DNA of 64,000 nucleotides from Bacteroidales bacterium (GCA_024400565.1 JAKSMQ010000004.1:1-64000), one strand, 5' to 3'; positions 27,743 to 37,297 are shown, counted from the stretch's first letter. Notes: generated by a model not told the origin, from the letters alone. Numbers and translations: made by a program.

Positions 27743-27774
27743 GGTAACTCCAATTATTGGGGTTACCTTTTTTT
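27743..27774 (+). terminator. Terminator left of array C
   Basis: GGTAACTCC and GGGGTTACC pair over a 7-nt loop, followed by TTTTTTT. It lies 370 bp past the lipoprotein stop; no gene is visible in 27374-27742. The stem is closely similar to the one left of array D (50543-50585). Confidence 0.8.
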
Positions 27775-27802
27775 ATATTTTCCACTTATTATGAAAAAAA
27801 AT

Positions 27803-27900
27803 AGCCTAGGCTAACTAGTGAGGTAGCCTAGGCTAACCGACGAAGTAGCCTAGGCTAACTGGAGGAATAGCCTAGGCTAACTGGTGAAGTAGCCTAGGCT
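27803..27900 (+). repeat. Array C: five palindromes AGCCTAGGCT at exact 22-bp spacing
   Basis: AGCCTAGGCT, a perfect 10-bp palindrome, occurs at 27803, 27825, 27847, 27869 and 27891. The 12-bp linkers vary (for example AACTAGTGAGGT, AACCGACGAAGT, AACTGGTGAAGT) but keep AAC at the start and a purine-rich end. The array is bracketed by terminators facing each other. Confidence 0.92.
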
Positions 27901-27937
27901 ATTACATAACCTGTCTCTTCGCCCCATGAATTTTTAC

Positions 27938-27976
27938 AAAAAACAGGAGGTAAGCACCCTTTTTGTGCTTACCTCC
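27938..27976 (-). terminator. purM terminator
   Basis: GGAGGTAAGCAC and GTGCTTACCTCC form a perfect 12-bp stem over a 7-nt loop; on the minus strand a T6 run follows. Confidence 0.9.
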
Positions 27977-28002
27977 TATCTCTTTCGGATAGAGATTATC
28001 GG

Positions 28003-29175
28003 TTACGAGTTGTAAACAAACTCGCCGTTTTCGGTCTTTACGGTTACCTGAGGACCCTGGTTGGCCTCGCAACGGCCGATGATTCGGGCGTCTACATTGA
28101 AGCTCTTGGAAATCTCGATAATACCCCTGGCAGTCTCTTCGTCGGTGTAGATCTCCATACGATGACCCATATTGAAAACCTTGTACATCTCTTTCCATTC
28201 GGTTCCGCTCTGTTCGTGAATCATACGGAAGAGAGGAGGTACGGGGAAGAGGTTGTCCTTGATAACGTGGAGGTTGTCGATGAAATGAAGAACCTTGGTC
28301 TGGGCGCCGCCGCTGCAATGAATCATACCATCAATCTTGGGACGGTATTCATCGAGAACGCGACGGATGATGGGTGCATAGGTACGGGTGGGGGAGAGTA
28401 CCATGTGGCCAGCATCAACACCCTCAACCTCAGTTGGGTCGGTAAGACGCTTGCCGCCACAGTATACTACCTCTTTGGGAAGATTATGGTCGTAGCTCAT
28501 GGGGTAGTTCTCTGCATAGTATTTGGAGAACACGTCGTGGCGGGCGGAGGTGAGTCCGTTGCTTCCCATACCGCCGTTGTACTGTTTCTCATAGGTAGCC
28601 TGGCCGAAGGAGGCAAGACCTACGATGACGTTGCCGGGCTTGATGTTGGCATTGTCAACCACATCGCTACGGCGCATGCGTGCAGTAACGGTACTGTCCA
28701 CGATAATGGTACGTACAAGGTCTCCTACGTCGGCAGTCTCGCCGCCGGTAAGATGGATGCCTACGCCGAGGTCGCGCATCTCCTGAAGGAACTCCTCGGT
28801 GCCGTTGATAACGGCGCTGATTACCTCGCCGGGAACGAGATTCTTGTTACGTCCGATGGTGGAGCTGAGTAGAATATTGTCAACAGCACCCACGCAGAGG
28901 AGGTCGTCGAGGTTCATCACAACGGCATCGATGGCGATACCTTTCCAAACCGAGAGGTCGCCCGTCTCTTTCCAGTATAGATAAGCGAGCGAGGATTTGG
29001 TGCCAGCACCATCGGCATGCATGATGTTGCAGTAGTCGTTGCTCCCGCCGAGAATGTCGGGAATAATCTTGCAAAAGGCTTTGGGATAAAGACCTTTGTC
29101 GATGTTTTTAATGGCATTGTGTACGTCTTCCTTCGAAGCCGACACACCTCTCAGATTGTATTTAAGTGTATCCAT
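28003..29175 (-). CDS. purM: Phosphoribosylformylglycinamidine cyclo-ligase (AIR synthase)
   Basis: 390 residues. The N-terminal half has HADGAGTKSSLAYLYW (ATP site) and VVMNLDDLLCVGA, and LTGGETADVGDLV precedes the second half. The C-terminal half has GLASFGQATYEKQYNGGMGSNGLTSAR. These are characteristic of PurM, here the longer form common in Bacteroidota. It closes FGAM to aminoimidazole ribotide in purine synthesis. Single-gene unit with its own promoter and a strong terminator. Confidence 0.95.
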   Translation of the reverse strand: MDTLKYNLRGVSASKEDVHNAIKNIDKGLYPKAFCKIIPDILGGSNDYCNIMHADGAGTKSSLAYLYWKETGDLSVWKGIAIDAVVMNLDDLLCVGAVDNILLSSTIGRNKNLVPGEVISAVINGTEEFLQEMRDLGVGIHLTGGETADVGDLVRTIIVDSTVTARMRRSDVVDNANIKPGNVIVGLASFGQATYEKQYNGGMGSNGLTSARHDVFSKYYAENYPMSYDHNLPKEVVYCGGKRLTDPTEVEGVDAGHMVLSPTRTYAPIIRRVLDEYRPKIDGMIHCSGGAQTKVLHFIDNLHVIKDNLFPVPPLFRMIHEQSGTEWKEMYKVFNMGHRMEIYTDEETARGIIEISKSFNVDARIIGRCEANQGPQVTVKTENGEFVYNS

Positions 29176-29238
29176 AGTGTTAGTTTTCAGCGGTTACAAT
29201 ATGTTCAAGGAACCCTTGTCGGGTCCGATAACAAGTTG

Positions 29239-29246
29239 CAAAGATA
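29239..29246 (-). promoter_or_regulatory. purM promoter -7 element
   Basis: TATCTTTG on the minus strand, 64 bp before the purM ATG. No purine riboswitch features noticed in the short leader. Confidence 0.65.
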
Positions 29247-29308
29247 CATTTTTTTTCGGAATCGTGGGTGCTTTTCTGCAAGAAACGAGCAGAAATATGA
29301 CTTGAAAT

Positions 29309-30346
29309 CTATTTTTGGAGCTGAACTTTAACGCTTTCGGTATGGATGCGTTCGTAGAGTTCCTTCACAAAATCGGGGTCCAGCCCCATCTCTTCGGCCT
29401 GTCGCAGCTTTCTCTGTAAAACCTCGGTCCAACGCTTGGGCTGATAAACGGCCATATTGTTTTCGGCCTTCACTTCGGCAATGGTACGCGACACCTTGAG
29501 CCGGTTGGCCAGTAGGTCGAGCAGCTGGCTGTCAATGGAGTCAATCTGTTGCCTCAGAAGTTGCAGTTCGGAAGGGTTATTGTCCTGATGAACCTTCAGA
29601 TTGGCGACAAGAGTGAGGAACAATTCGGGAGTTATCTGTTGGGCCGAGTCGGTAAGGGCACACGATGGAGAGGGATGAACCTCTACCATGAGTCCGTCGA
29701 AATGGAGGTCAAGTGCCGTCTGCATCAACTCTCCCACCAAGTTGTCCTTACCGCCAATGTGCGAAGGGTCGCATAGCAGAGGTAGGTCGGGCATACGTCG
29801 GCGAAGTTCCATGGGTATCTCCCAGAGAGGATGGTTTCGGTAGCCGAGATTGTTGAACATCGAGAATCCCCGATGTATGGCGGCAATACTCTCAATACCA
29901 CTCCGTTCTATCCGTTCTATCGCTCCTTGCCAAAGGGCCACGTCGGGTGTCATCGGGTTCTTTACCAGTACGGGAATATGGGTGCCCTGAAGCGAAGCAC
30001 AGAGTTCTCCTACAGAGAAGGGATTGCCCACGGTACGGCTGCCCAGCCAGAGAGCGTCTACCCCATATCTGAGACAAAGCTCAACGTGTTCGGGACGGGC
30101 TACCTCGCAGCAGAAACGCAACTGGGGCATCTCTTTCTTGAGGTCCCTTATCCAACGGAGGGCTTCTTCGCCATGACCCTCAAATCCGCCAGGCCTGGTG
30201 CGGGGTTTCCACACGCCGCCACGTATCCAATCCACCTTCATTGAGGCCAAAGCGAGAGCAACCTGGCGAAGCATCTCGGGAGATTCGATGCTGCACGGGC
30301 CTGCAATAAGCAATGGAGTGGTACTGGTTTTGAATAGATTAGACAT
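29309..30346 (-). CDS. Bifunctional DAHP synthase (type I-beta) / chorismate mutase
   Basis: 345 residues. The N-terminal part is a KDOPS-like type I-beta DAHP synthase barrel: LIAGPCSIESPEM, then WIRGGVWKPRTRPGGFEG, LGSRTVGNPF, VKNPMTPD and CDPSHIGGKD. Residues about 245-345 are an all-helical AroQ chorismate mutase (LRQQIDSIDSQLLDLLANRLKV, then KRWTEVLQ). Fusion of the first and a later step of aromatic amino acid synthesis is common in Bacteroidales and allows chorismate or prephenate to act on the synthase. Single gene with its own promoter, divergent from the rSAM/lipoprotein pair. Confidence 0.95.
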   Translation of the reverse strand: MSNLFKTSTTPLLIAGPCSIESPEMLRQVALALASMKVDWIRGGVWKPRTRPGGFEGHGEEALRWIRDLKKEMPQLRFCCEVARPEHVELCLRYGVDALWLGSRTVGNPFSVGELCASLQGTHIPVLVKNPMTPDVALWQGAIERIERSGIESIAAIHRGFSMFNNLGYRNHPLWEIPMELRRRMPDLPLLCDPSHIGGKDNLVGELMQTALDLHFDGLMVEVHPSPSCALTDSAQQITPELFLTLVANLKVHQDNNPSELQLLRQQIDSIDSQLLDLLANRLKVSRTIAEVKAENNMAVYQPKRWTEVLQRKLRQAEEMGLDPDFVKELYERIHTESVKVQLQK

Positions 30347-30371
30347 GGGGACAACTTGTCGGTTGAGATTG

Positions 30372-30379
30372 CAAAGATA
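30372..30379 (-). promoter_or_regulatory. Promoter -7 element of the DAHP synthase gene
   Basis: TATCTTTG on the minus strand, 26 bp before the ATG at 30346. Confidence 0.65.
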
Positions 30380-30400
30380 TGCTTTTTTGTTGAAATGTTA

Positions 30401-30430
30401 TTGATTATTTGCAAAATCTTTGTATCTTTG
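30401..30430 (+). promoter_or_regulatory. Promoter of the rSAM/lipoprotein pair
   Basis: TTG at 30401-30403 and TATCTTTG at 30423-30430, 19 bp apart. The implied leader is about 155 nt. It contains a 32-codon open frame without a start codon (30498-30596) whose TGA overlaps the lipoprotein ATG. Confidence 0.7.
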
Positions 30431-30592
30431 CCCCATAAAAAGAGCCCCCTCCGAGAGGAGAAATAATGTTCTATCTGCAAAGAAAACAAATATTTAATGG
30501 CTTACCGACGTTGACGGCTATCCTATCAAAGATATCATAGCGGCAACACAAAAGAAGGTATCCGTTCCAACAATCGTTCAGACACTCAAAAT

Positions 30593-31216
30593 ATGAAACT
30601 GAAATATCTCAAATTCAAAAACTGGATTCTCATCACCCTTCTGGGTGCTCTTGGCGTAGCTGGATGCCGTAGCCAGAAGGATACGGTTAAGGAGGAAAAA
30701 CCCCGTCCTGACCGTCAGGAGAGAGACGACAGAGTAATGTGTCTCTATGGCGTCCCAGAGGTCCTGTATAACGACAAGCCGGTAGTGGATGAACCCGTTG
30801 AAGAACCCAAGATTGAGCCCCGCGACCAGACTCCGCTCATGTATGGCGTCCCAACTATAAACTTCAAGGTAAAGGGAAAAGTGGTTGATGAGAACGGCAA
30901 GCCTGTCAAAGGTATGCAGGTCGTATTGCTCAACGGCGACATCGACGAGACCAATCTTCAGGAAGCCAATCCTAGCTATCTGCAACAATATTTCGAACGT
31001 GCAGGAGATACCACTCAGGCCGATGGCAGTTTTAAGGTTGAGACCCGCGACCGTCCACGCAGCCACCAGCATATCCTGGTTCGCGACATCGATGGCAAGA
31101 AGCATGGCGAATATAAGGAGGATGTCGTTCCCGTTAAGTTCGACATGTCCAAGAGTTCCAACAACCGTACCGGTACCGTAGAAGAGGAGATTACCGTTAC
31201 TGTAGTTAAGAAATAA
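30593..31216 (+). CDS. rSAM-associated lipoprotein (rSAM/lipoprotein system)
   Basis: 207 residues with a signal peptide and lipobox GVAGC (Cys25). The mature part is low-complexity and charged. It has two related motifs, MCLYGVPEVLYND (about residues 47-60) and LMYGVPTINFKVKGKV (about 82-98), then a carboxypeptidase-regulatory-like beta-sandwich (DENGKPVKGMQVVL; QADGSFKVETRD). The YGVP motif and the immediate radical SAM partner fit the family named lipoprotein, rSAM/lipoprotein system. It is the likely substrate or client of the enzyme 8 bp downstream; the modification, if any, is not known to me. The YGVP segments are candidate sites. Confidence 0.82.
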   Translation: MKLKYLKFKNWILITLLGALGVAGCRSQKDTVKEEKPRPDRQERDDRVMCLYGVPEVLYNDKPVVDEPVEEPKIEPRDQTPLMYGVPTINFKVKGKVVDENGKPVKGMQVVLLNGDIDETNLQEANPSYLQQYFERAGDTTQADGSFKVETRDRPRSHQHILVRDIDGKKHGEYKEDVVPVKFDMSKSSNNRTGTVEEEITVTVVKK

Positions 31217-31223
31217 CATCATC

Positions 31224-32285
31224 ATGTCGCTCAAGACCAGGCTGGCACTCGAACTGCATCGGCAATACAGGCACAATAATGCCAAGATGCATCCTCTCAA
31301 CACTTTGTTTTGGGAATGTACCTTGCGTTGTAATATGAATTGCCGCCATTGTGGAAGCGATTGCAAGATGGCCGCCGCCCCCGACATGCCCAAGGAGGAC
31401 TTCTTCCGTGTAATTGACGAGATAACTCCTCATGTCGACCCTCACAAGACCTTCATCATCTTTACCGGCGGCGAGGCTCTCCTTCGTCCCGACCTTGAGG
31501 CGTGCGGACTTGATCTCTATCGTCGCGGATTCCCGTGGGGAGTAGTTACCAACGGCTATCTACTTGATGAAGATCGACTCCAGTCACTTCTTCGGAGCGG
31601 AATGCATTCCATCACGGTATCGCTCGACGGCTTTGAGGACGACCACAATTGGATGAGACAGCATCCTCATAGCTTTGAGCGTGCTGCCCACGCCATTCAG
31701 CTTCTATGCAAGGAGAAAGAAATAGTATGGGATGTGGTCACATGTGTCAATCCCCGAAACATATCCCGCCTGGAAGAATTTAAGCAATGGCTCATATCGA
31801 TGGGTGTGGCCCGCTGGCGTTGTTTTACCATTGTCCCGATGGGACGTGCCGCTACCGACCCCGAGTTGCAGCTTAGCGAGGTCCAATTCCGCCAGGTGCT
31901 CGATTTCATCCGTCAGACCCGCAAGGAGGGCAAGATATATTGCAGCTACGGCTGCGAAGGCTTCTTGGGTCCCTATGAGATGGAGGTTCGCGACCATCTT
32001 TTCTACTGCCGTGCCGGCATAGAGGTAGCATCTATCCTCAACGATGGCTCCATATCAGGCTGTACCAGCATCAGGAGTAACTTCAACCAGGGCAATATCT
32101 ATCAGGACTCATTCTGGGATGTATGGGAGAACAGGTTCGACAAATACCGCAAACGCGACTGGACCAGGAAAGGACAATGCAAGGGCTGTAAGTATTTCCG
32201 CTATTGCGAAGGTAGCGGTATGCATCTCTACGACGACAACGAAGAACTCCGCTTCTGCCACTTGCATCGCATGGGTCTTAAGTAG
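31224..32285 (+). CDS. Radical SAM/SPASM enzyme of the rSAM/lipoprotein system
   Basis: 353 residues. The SAM cluster motif is C36-x3-C40-x2-C43 within WECTLRCNMNCRHC, followed by FTGGEALLRPDLE (the GGE motif that binds SAM). The C-terminal SPASM-like region has CRAGIEVASILNDGSISGCTSIR and CKGCKYFRYCEGSG, then a late Cys (RFCHL), enough cysteines for auxiliary 4Fe-4S clusters. SPASM enzymes mostly modify peptides or proteins. Start is 8 bp after the lipoprotein stop, so they form one operon. A bidirectional terminator follows. Confidence 0.92.
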   Translation: MSLKTRLALELHRQYRHNNAKMHPLNTLFWECTLRCNMNCRHCGSDCKMAAAPDMPKEDFFRVIDEITPHVDPHKTFIIFTGGEALLRPDLEACGLDLYRRGFPWGVVTNGYLLDEDRLQSLLRSGMHSITVSLDGFEDDHNWMRQHPHSFERAAHAIQLLCKEKEIVWDVVTCVNPRNISRLEEFKQWLISMGVARWRCFTIVPMGRAATDPELQLSEVQFRQVLDFIRQTRKEGKIYCSYGCEGFLGPYEMEVRDHLFYCRAGIEVASILNDGSISGCTSIRSNFNQGNIYQDSFWDVWENRFDKYRKRDWTRKGQCKGCKYFRYCEGSGMHLYDDNEELRFCHLHRMGLK

Positions 32286-32344
32286 AAAACCTAAGGCTAC
32301 TCCTTTTCTTAGTTAAATCCGCCAACAAGTAGCCCTAATAATTA

Positions 32345-32380
32345 AGATAGAGACACAAACTTCAGGTGTCTCTATCTTTT
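32345..32380. terminator. Bidirectional terminator between rSAM gene and GH20 gene
   Basis: AGATAGAGACAC and GTGTCTCTATCT form a 12-bp stem over a 9-nt loop; TTT follows on the plus strand and it serves the convergent GH20 gene on the minus strand. Confidence 0.8.
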
Positions 32381-32391
32381 GGGTCACGCTC

Positions 32392-34998
32392 TTATTCTAT
32401 CACGATTTCGTCGCAGAACAGATAGCTGTCATACCCGGCTCCGGGACTGTAGGAGGGGAGTAGACCGGGATTCTTGGCTACTACGCGGAGATAGCGGGTC
32501 TGAAGTTTGAGGTCGTTTACGGCATCATTCCGTATCACGTTGCCACTCTGACGATAGTCGGGCTCGAACTCTTCGGTACGGACGAGCGTCCATTTCTTAC
32601 CATCGAGTGAGGTGTAGACTTCAATCTTCTTGGGAGAGAGAATCCAGTCGGTCGTGTTCTGCATAAAACGCATGCTGAGTCGCTTGACGGCGGTTTTGAC
32701 TCCCAGATCAATCTCTACATCGATATCCTGACCCCAATAGCCCTGCCAATGGCCGTCGTTATAGGTTGTCTCGCTACCCATCTCTCCGTCCAGGAGGGCG
32801 TTGTCGCCGCCGGCAGAGTAGGTGTCGCGATAGGTGGAGTATTGGGTGTTGAGTTTCTTCAGATGTCCCATACCCTTGTGGAACAGCAGATATTTCGAAG
32901 TCTCGACGGCATCGCCATATTGGTTGTAGCATACGGCCTTGACTTCGCAGGAGCGGTCCAGATTGAATGATTGTCCCTTATAGAGCAGAGAGCCTTCGCT
33001 GGGCTTGCGGCCGTCAAGGGTGTAGTATATAGGACGGTTGCTGAGAGTCTTGAGCTCAACCTTGGTCTTACCATTCTTCGAGTAGGTATTGATGAAGACA
33101 TGCTGTTCGGCTTCGAGAATCTCGCGGCCCAGGTTGTCGTAACGTTCACAGATGATGTCGCGGCTGTATTCCGTACATTCATAGTCCCACATGCGGAGGT
33201 AGTCGCACTTGAGCTTGTGGAGTTCCTTGAAATATTGATCCTTCAGCTTATTGTATTCTCTGAACAGACTCATGGGAAGATCATCTCCATAAAGCATGCG
33301 GTGTATCATGATTCTAAGCTGGCCCTTCATGCTGGTCAGACAGAGTCGGCGAAGAGCGTAGTCTGCGGCGGCAATCGAGGTCATAGCATCGTGTTCGGAC
33401 AGATTGGGATACGACAGGTTGTGAAGGTTGAACTCCTTGTGAATCCCGGAGGCCAGGTCGTAAACCTTCTGGCAACGGTTCCAGGCTGCAGAGTCTATCT
33501 TGGAAGGATAGAAGTCGAGCAAGGGCTCATAGAGAGCCGAAACACTCATCCAGTCTCCCACGACGGGGTTCTTCCAGAGGTCGCCAATGGCGATGTTGAG
33601 AGCCGAGATGTCTTTCTTGGAATAGTACCAGTTGGTCCAGTAATCGTAACTTTCCTTGAAATTCTCCAATCGCTCGGCAAGGGCCTCTTCGTAGGTCTGC
33701 CCATCGGCGGGCTTCACGCTATTCCAGCCCATCTCGCCGCCCCACATCATAGCGAACCAGCAGTCCATAAGTAGCGACTCGCCCGAGTCGTCCCATACCG
33801 TGTTCATGAAACCGCGGGCTCCTGCCTTGTATCCGTCGCGGGCAAAGTTGGCTATATTCTTGATGTAATTGTGATGGCTGGGGAAGATGGAACTCCAATG
33901 GCTTACGCCACAGGCTATCCAGAACTGGGTGCCGTATTTGTCGTGAAGTTTCTTGAAGGGAGCAATCATCTCCTCGAAGCTGTCGCTGGGTACGTAGCTC
34001 CAGATGATATACTGCATATCCTTAGGCAGCTTCTCAAGCATCTCGGGTTTCTTGCCTACGATGTCGCCCCACATCAGGACCTCCTTGTCGTAGGGCTTCA
34101 GCAGGTCGTAGACCTTGTTGATATGCTCCACATAAGCCTCTTCTTCTCCTACACGGCTTACATAGTCCTTGGCACGGCCGCTACCCAGGGCCTCGGTCTC
34201 GTCGCAGTTGATGTTGAAGAACTTGGCATTAGGATAGGCCTGAACTATGTTTTTGATCTGCTGATTGAGAAAATCGTAGGTCTCCTCCTTCGAGGGATCG
34301 ACGTTAAACTTGCTGTCCTTCATGTTGATGTAGAAGGGTATGCGAAGGGTCTTTTCAAAGTGGGCAAAACATTGCAGGTTAGCCATCAGGCCGTCGTTCT
34401 CGCCACTCAGAGTAGCATCGGGGTGGGGAGCGATGTCGGGATAGAGGGGGTTGTAATAGATATGCTCGGTATAGTAGGTATAGTAGTTATATCCACAATT
34501 AAGAAGAATCTGTTCGCTTTTCTTGCGGAACTTCTCGTTGGCGATGGGGCCGCGGCTGTAGTCGTCCATCCATCCGCGATACTCAAAGTCGGGCCAGTCG
34601 GTAATGGTCATGCAAGGCAGGCTGTCTTCCCAACGATGGGTCAACTGGCTAAAGGCATTACGGCCATTTCGGAGTCCCTCCCCGCCCACAAAATAGAGCA
34701 TGACCTGGTTGGGGGTAATCTCCAGGCGGTAGGCCTGCTTCTGGTTGCGGGCACCCTCTATGTGGTTCACCTTCTTCTCGCCATAGACAAATCCGTTGGC
34801 CTTGATTGTCTTGGCAATATCCTTCTCCGAGGCAGGATTGTCCCAGGTGAAGGACAGCTGTTCGGGAGAATAGATGTTTACGGTTCCATCGTGCAGCTCG
34901 ACCTTCTGGGGCGAGGGCAGAATGTAGGTGTTGAATCGCTGGGCCATAGCTCCTAGGGCGAGGGCTACGAAGAGTACGAGCGGAATAAGTTTCTTCAT
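32392..34998 (-). CDS. Secreted GH20 beta-N-acetylhexosaminidase with C-terminal F5/8 type C domain
   Basis: 868 residues. A signal peptide (about 1-19, ending AMAQ) is followed by the GH20b domain (about 22-130) and the GH20 barrel, which starts near DWPDFEYRGWMDDYSRG. The catalytic Asp-Glu pair is in NINCDETEALG; ordinary GH20 enzymes have GGDE there, so the preceding residues differ. Then come a helical region (about 470-630), a chitobiase C-terminal-like strand set (PIYYTLDGRKPSEGSLLYKG) and a discoidin/F5/8 type C module (about 735-868). It should remove terminal GlcNAc or GalNAc from host or microbial glycans in the periplasm or outside. Starts 57 bp after the pdxJ stop, possibly co-transcribed. 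Confidence 0.9.
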   Translation of the reverse strand: MKKLIPLVLFVALALGAMAQRFNTYILPSPQKVELHDGTVNIYSPEQLSFTWDNPASEKDIAKTIKANGFVYGEKKVNHIEGARNQKQAYRLEITPNQVMLYFVGGEGLRNGRNAFSQLTHRWEDSLPCMTITDWPDFEYRGWMDDYSRGPIANEKFRKKSEQILLNCGYNYYTYYTEHIYYNPLYPDIAPHPDATLSGENDGLMANLQCFAHFEKTLRIPFYINMKDSKFNVDPSKEETYDFLNQQIKNIVQAYPNAKFFNINCDETEALGSGRAKDYVSRVGEEEAYVEHINKVYDLLKPYDKEVLMWGDIVGKKPEMLEKLPKDMQYIIWSYVPSDSFEEMIAPFKKLHDKYGTQFWIACGVSHWSSIFPSHHNYIKNIANFARDGYKAGARGFMNTVWDDSGESLLMDCWFAMMWGGEMGWNSVKPADGQTYEEALAERLENFKESYDYWTNWYYSKKDISALNIAIGDLWKNPVVGDWMSVSALYEPLLDFYPSKIDSAAWNRCQKVYDLASGIHKEFNLHNLSYPNLSEHDAMTSIAAADYALRRLCLTSMKGQLRIMIHRMLYGDDLPMSLFREYNKLKDQYFKELHKLKCDYLRMWDYECTEYSRDIICERYDNLGREILEAEQHVFINTYSKNGKTKVELKTLSNRPIYYTLDGRKPSEGSLLYKGQSFNLDRSCEVKAVCYNQYGDAVETSKYLLFHKGMGHLKKLNTQYSTYRDTYSAGGDNALLDGEMGSETTYNDGHWQGYWGQDIDVEIDLGVKTAVKRLSMRFMQNTTDWILSPKKIEVYTSLDGKKWTLVRTEEFEPDYRQSGNVIRNDAVNDLKLQTRYLRVVAKNPGLLPSYSPGAGYDSYLFCDEIVIE

Positions 34999-35055
34999 AG
35001 ATAAGATGATTTCAGGTTGAATGAAAGGATAATAATCGCGTTCTTTTTTTTCGGT

Positions 35056-35772
35056 CTATTCGGCCAGGCATTTTCTATATTCCTGGATGGTACGTTCGAT
35101 ACCCCAGTAGAGGGCGTCGCTGATGAGGGCGTGTCCGATGGAGACCTCGTCGAGCCAGGGAATCTGCTGGGCAAAGTAGGCCAGGTTCTCGGTGTTGAGG
35201 TCGTGGCCTGCGTTCAGACCCAGTCCTGCCTCTCGGGCAACCTTGGCGGCAGCCACATAGGGGGCTATGGCCTCCTCGCGGTTCTTGGCATAGTTGGAAG
35301 CGTAGGCCTCGGTATAGAGCTCCACGCGGTCGCATCCGGTCTCGGCAGCCTTGCGTATCTGCTCCTCAACAGGGTCGATGAAGATGCTTACGCGGATGCC
35401 ATACTGGTGGAATTCGGCAGAGATATTCTTCAGGAAGTCGAAGTTGTTGATTACGTCCCAGCCGGCGTTGCTGGTAAGCACGTTCTCGGCATCGGGGACG
35501 AGGGTTACCTGAGCGGGGCGGATTTCCTTAACCAGCTCGACGAACGAGGGGATAGGATTGCCTTCGATGTTGAACTCGGTTGTCAGTACGGGCTTCAGGT
35601 CGCGTACGTCCTGATAGCGGATGTGACGCTCGTCGGGACGGGGATGAACCGTAATGCCCTGTGCTCCCATCTTCTCGCAGTCGAGGGCAAACTTTACCAC
35701 ATCGGGCATATTGCCACCGCGGGCGTTTCGTATGGTGGCCACTTTATTGATATTGACGCTAAGTTTAGTCAT
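35056..35772 (-). CDS. pdxJ: Pyridoxine 5'-phosphate synthase
   Basis: Start taken at 35772 ([20 protein letters not shown]), which matches PdxJ and gives 238 aa; the ORF to 35916 is a spurious extension. Motifs: [43 protein letters not shown] and [13 protein letters not shown]. It condenses aminoacetone phosphate with 1-deoxyxylulose-5-phosphate to pyridoxine phosphate. It lies 153 bp after the metK stop on the same strand. Confidence 0.96.
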   Translation of the reverse strand: MTKLSVNINKVATIRNARGGNMPDVVKFALDCEKMGAQGITVHPRPDERHIRYQDVRDLKPVLTTEFNIEGNPIPSFVELVKEIRPAQVTLVPDAENVLTSNAGWDVINNFDFLKNISAEFHQYGIRVSIFIDPVEEQIRKAAETGCDRVELYTEAYASNYAKNREEAIAPYVAAAKVAREAGLGLNAGHDLNTENLAYFAQQIPWLDEVSIGHALISDALYWGIERTIQEYRKCLAE

Positions 35773-35925
35773 AATAATATATACGTATACTTCAATATTA
35801 TTGTTTGGGGCAGACATCGGGCGATATAAACCGTTTTTTCGGTCGTGTCGCCGGCCTTTTCTCGCATACCCTGTCTGAGAAGAAGCGGCGGGCCATCGCG
35901 TAGTCCACCGCTTCAAAAGAGCATC

Positions 35926-37188
35926 TTATTCGTTGTTCAGGCCGAAGGCTTCCTTCACCTTGTCAACATAGTCGAGTTTCTCCCAGCCGAAGAACTGGAC
36001 CTTCTCTCTCACCTTCTCGCCGTTGCGCACAAGGGTCATCATCTTGGTCTTGGGGTCGCGGCCCATGTGTCCGTAGGCTGCGGTCTCCTGGAAGATAGGA
36101 TTCTTCAGTCCGAAACGCTCCACGATGGCGTAGGGTCTCATATCGAAAATCTCGCTCACCTTCTGGGCAATCTCTCCGTCGGTCATGTTTACCTTGGCCG
36201 AGCCGTAGGTGTTGACATAGATGCCGAGGGGTTCAGCCATACCTATGGCGTAGGCTACCTGGACGAGGGCTTCGTCGCATACTCCGGCACCTACCAGGTT
36301 CTTGGCGATGTGGCGGGTAGCATAGGCTGCCGAGCGGTCCACCTTCGAGCTGTCTTTGCCCGAGAAGGCTCCGCCGCCGTGGGCTCCGCGTCCGCCGTAG
36401 GTGTCGACGATAATCTTGCGGCCTGTGAGACCGGTGTCGCCGTGAGGTCCGCCGATGACGAACTTGCCGGTAGGATTTACAATCAGTTTATAGTCCTTGC
36501 GGATAAAGAGAAGCTTGTTCTCCTTGGGAAGACGGTTGATGACGCGGGGGATGAGGATCATCTCTACGTCCTCGCGAATCTTCTTAAGCATGCGGTAGTC
36601 GGTAGAGAACTCGTCGTGCTGGGTCGAAACCACCACAGCCTCGATGCGTTCGGGCTTGCCTTCGTCGCTATACTGAACGGTAATCTGACATTTGGCATCG
36701 GGACGCAGGTAGGTCATCAGTCGGCCTTCCTTGCGAATGGCGGCAATCTCCTGCATGAACATGTGTGCCAAAGTGATGGGAAGAGGCATCAGCTCCTTGG
36801 TCTCGCGGCAGGCATAACCGAACATCATGCCCTGGTCGCCGGCGCCCTGCTGTTCTGCTTCTTTCTGTTCTACGCCCTGGCTGATGTTGGAGCTCTGGCC
36901 GTGGAGGGTATTGATGATACCGCACGATTTGGCTTCAAACTGGTATTCGCCCTTGGTGTAGCCTATCTCCTCTATTACGCGGCGTGCTACGTCGTTCACA
37001 TCGCAGTAGCCTTTGGTCTTGAGCTCGCCGCTCAGTACCACGAGGCCGGTAGTAACCATGGTTTCGCATGCCACCTTTGAATTCTCGTCCTGGCGCAGCA
37101 GGTCGTCGAGGATGGCGTCGCTAATCTGGTCCGCAATCTTATCAGGATGTCCTTCCGACACCGATTCAGATGTAAAAAAATAACTCAT
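35926..37188 (-). CDS. metK: S-adenosylmethionine synthetase
   Basis: 420 residues. Starts [27 protein letters not shown] and contains the ATP-binding [39 protein letters not shown] and the C-terminal motifs of MetK. It makes SAM from methionine and ATP. The 160-nt leader carries a SAM-II-like pseudoknot motif directly after the promoter, so the gene is probably under product feedback. Confidence 0.97.
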   Translation of the reverse strand: MSYFFTSESVSEGHPDKIADQISDAILDDLLRQDENSKVACETMVTTGLVVLSGELKTKGYCDVNDVARRVIEEIGYTKGEYQFEAKSCGIINTLHGQSSNISQGVEQKEAEQQGAGDQGMMFGYACRETKELMPLPITLAHMFMQEIAAIRKEGRLMTYLRPDAKCQITVQYSDEGKPERIEAVVVSTQHDEFSTDYRMLKKIREDVEMILIPRVINRLPKENKLLFIRKDYKLIVNPTGKFVIGGPHGDTGLTGRKIIVDTYGGRGAHGGGAFSGKDSSKVDRSAAYATRHIAKNLVGAGVCDEALVQVAYAIGMAEPLGIYVNTYGSAKVNMTDGEIAQKVSEIFDMRPYAIVERFGLKNPIFQETAAYGHMGRDPKTKMMTLVRNGEKVREKVQFFGWEKLDYVDKVKEAFGLNNE

Positions 37189-37225
37189 TTTTCTTTTACT
37201 TTAAATTGTGTTTTTACTGGCAATT

Positions 37226-37269
37226 GGTGTCACGAAACAACACCTTTTGCGGAAATTAAAGCAAAAGGT
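37226..37269 (-). promoter_or_regulatory. Two mutually exclusive hairpins in the metK leader
   Basis: On the minus strand ACCTTTTGC (37269-37261) pairs with GCAAAAGGT (37250-37242), a 9-bp stem. GGTGT (37244-37240) pairs with ACACC (37230-37226). Both need the bases at 37242-37244, so they cannot form together. They sit between the aptamer candidate and the ATG at 37188, where an expression platform would be. Confidence 0.5.
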
Positions 37270-37297
37270 TGAGATGGATTGAAAACTTGGAAGAGTC

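Noticed and set aside
27503..27794. Two short plus-strand frames before array C
   Set aside because: Low-complexity, no start signal, and they run through a terminator.
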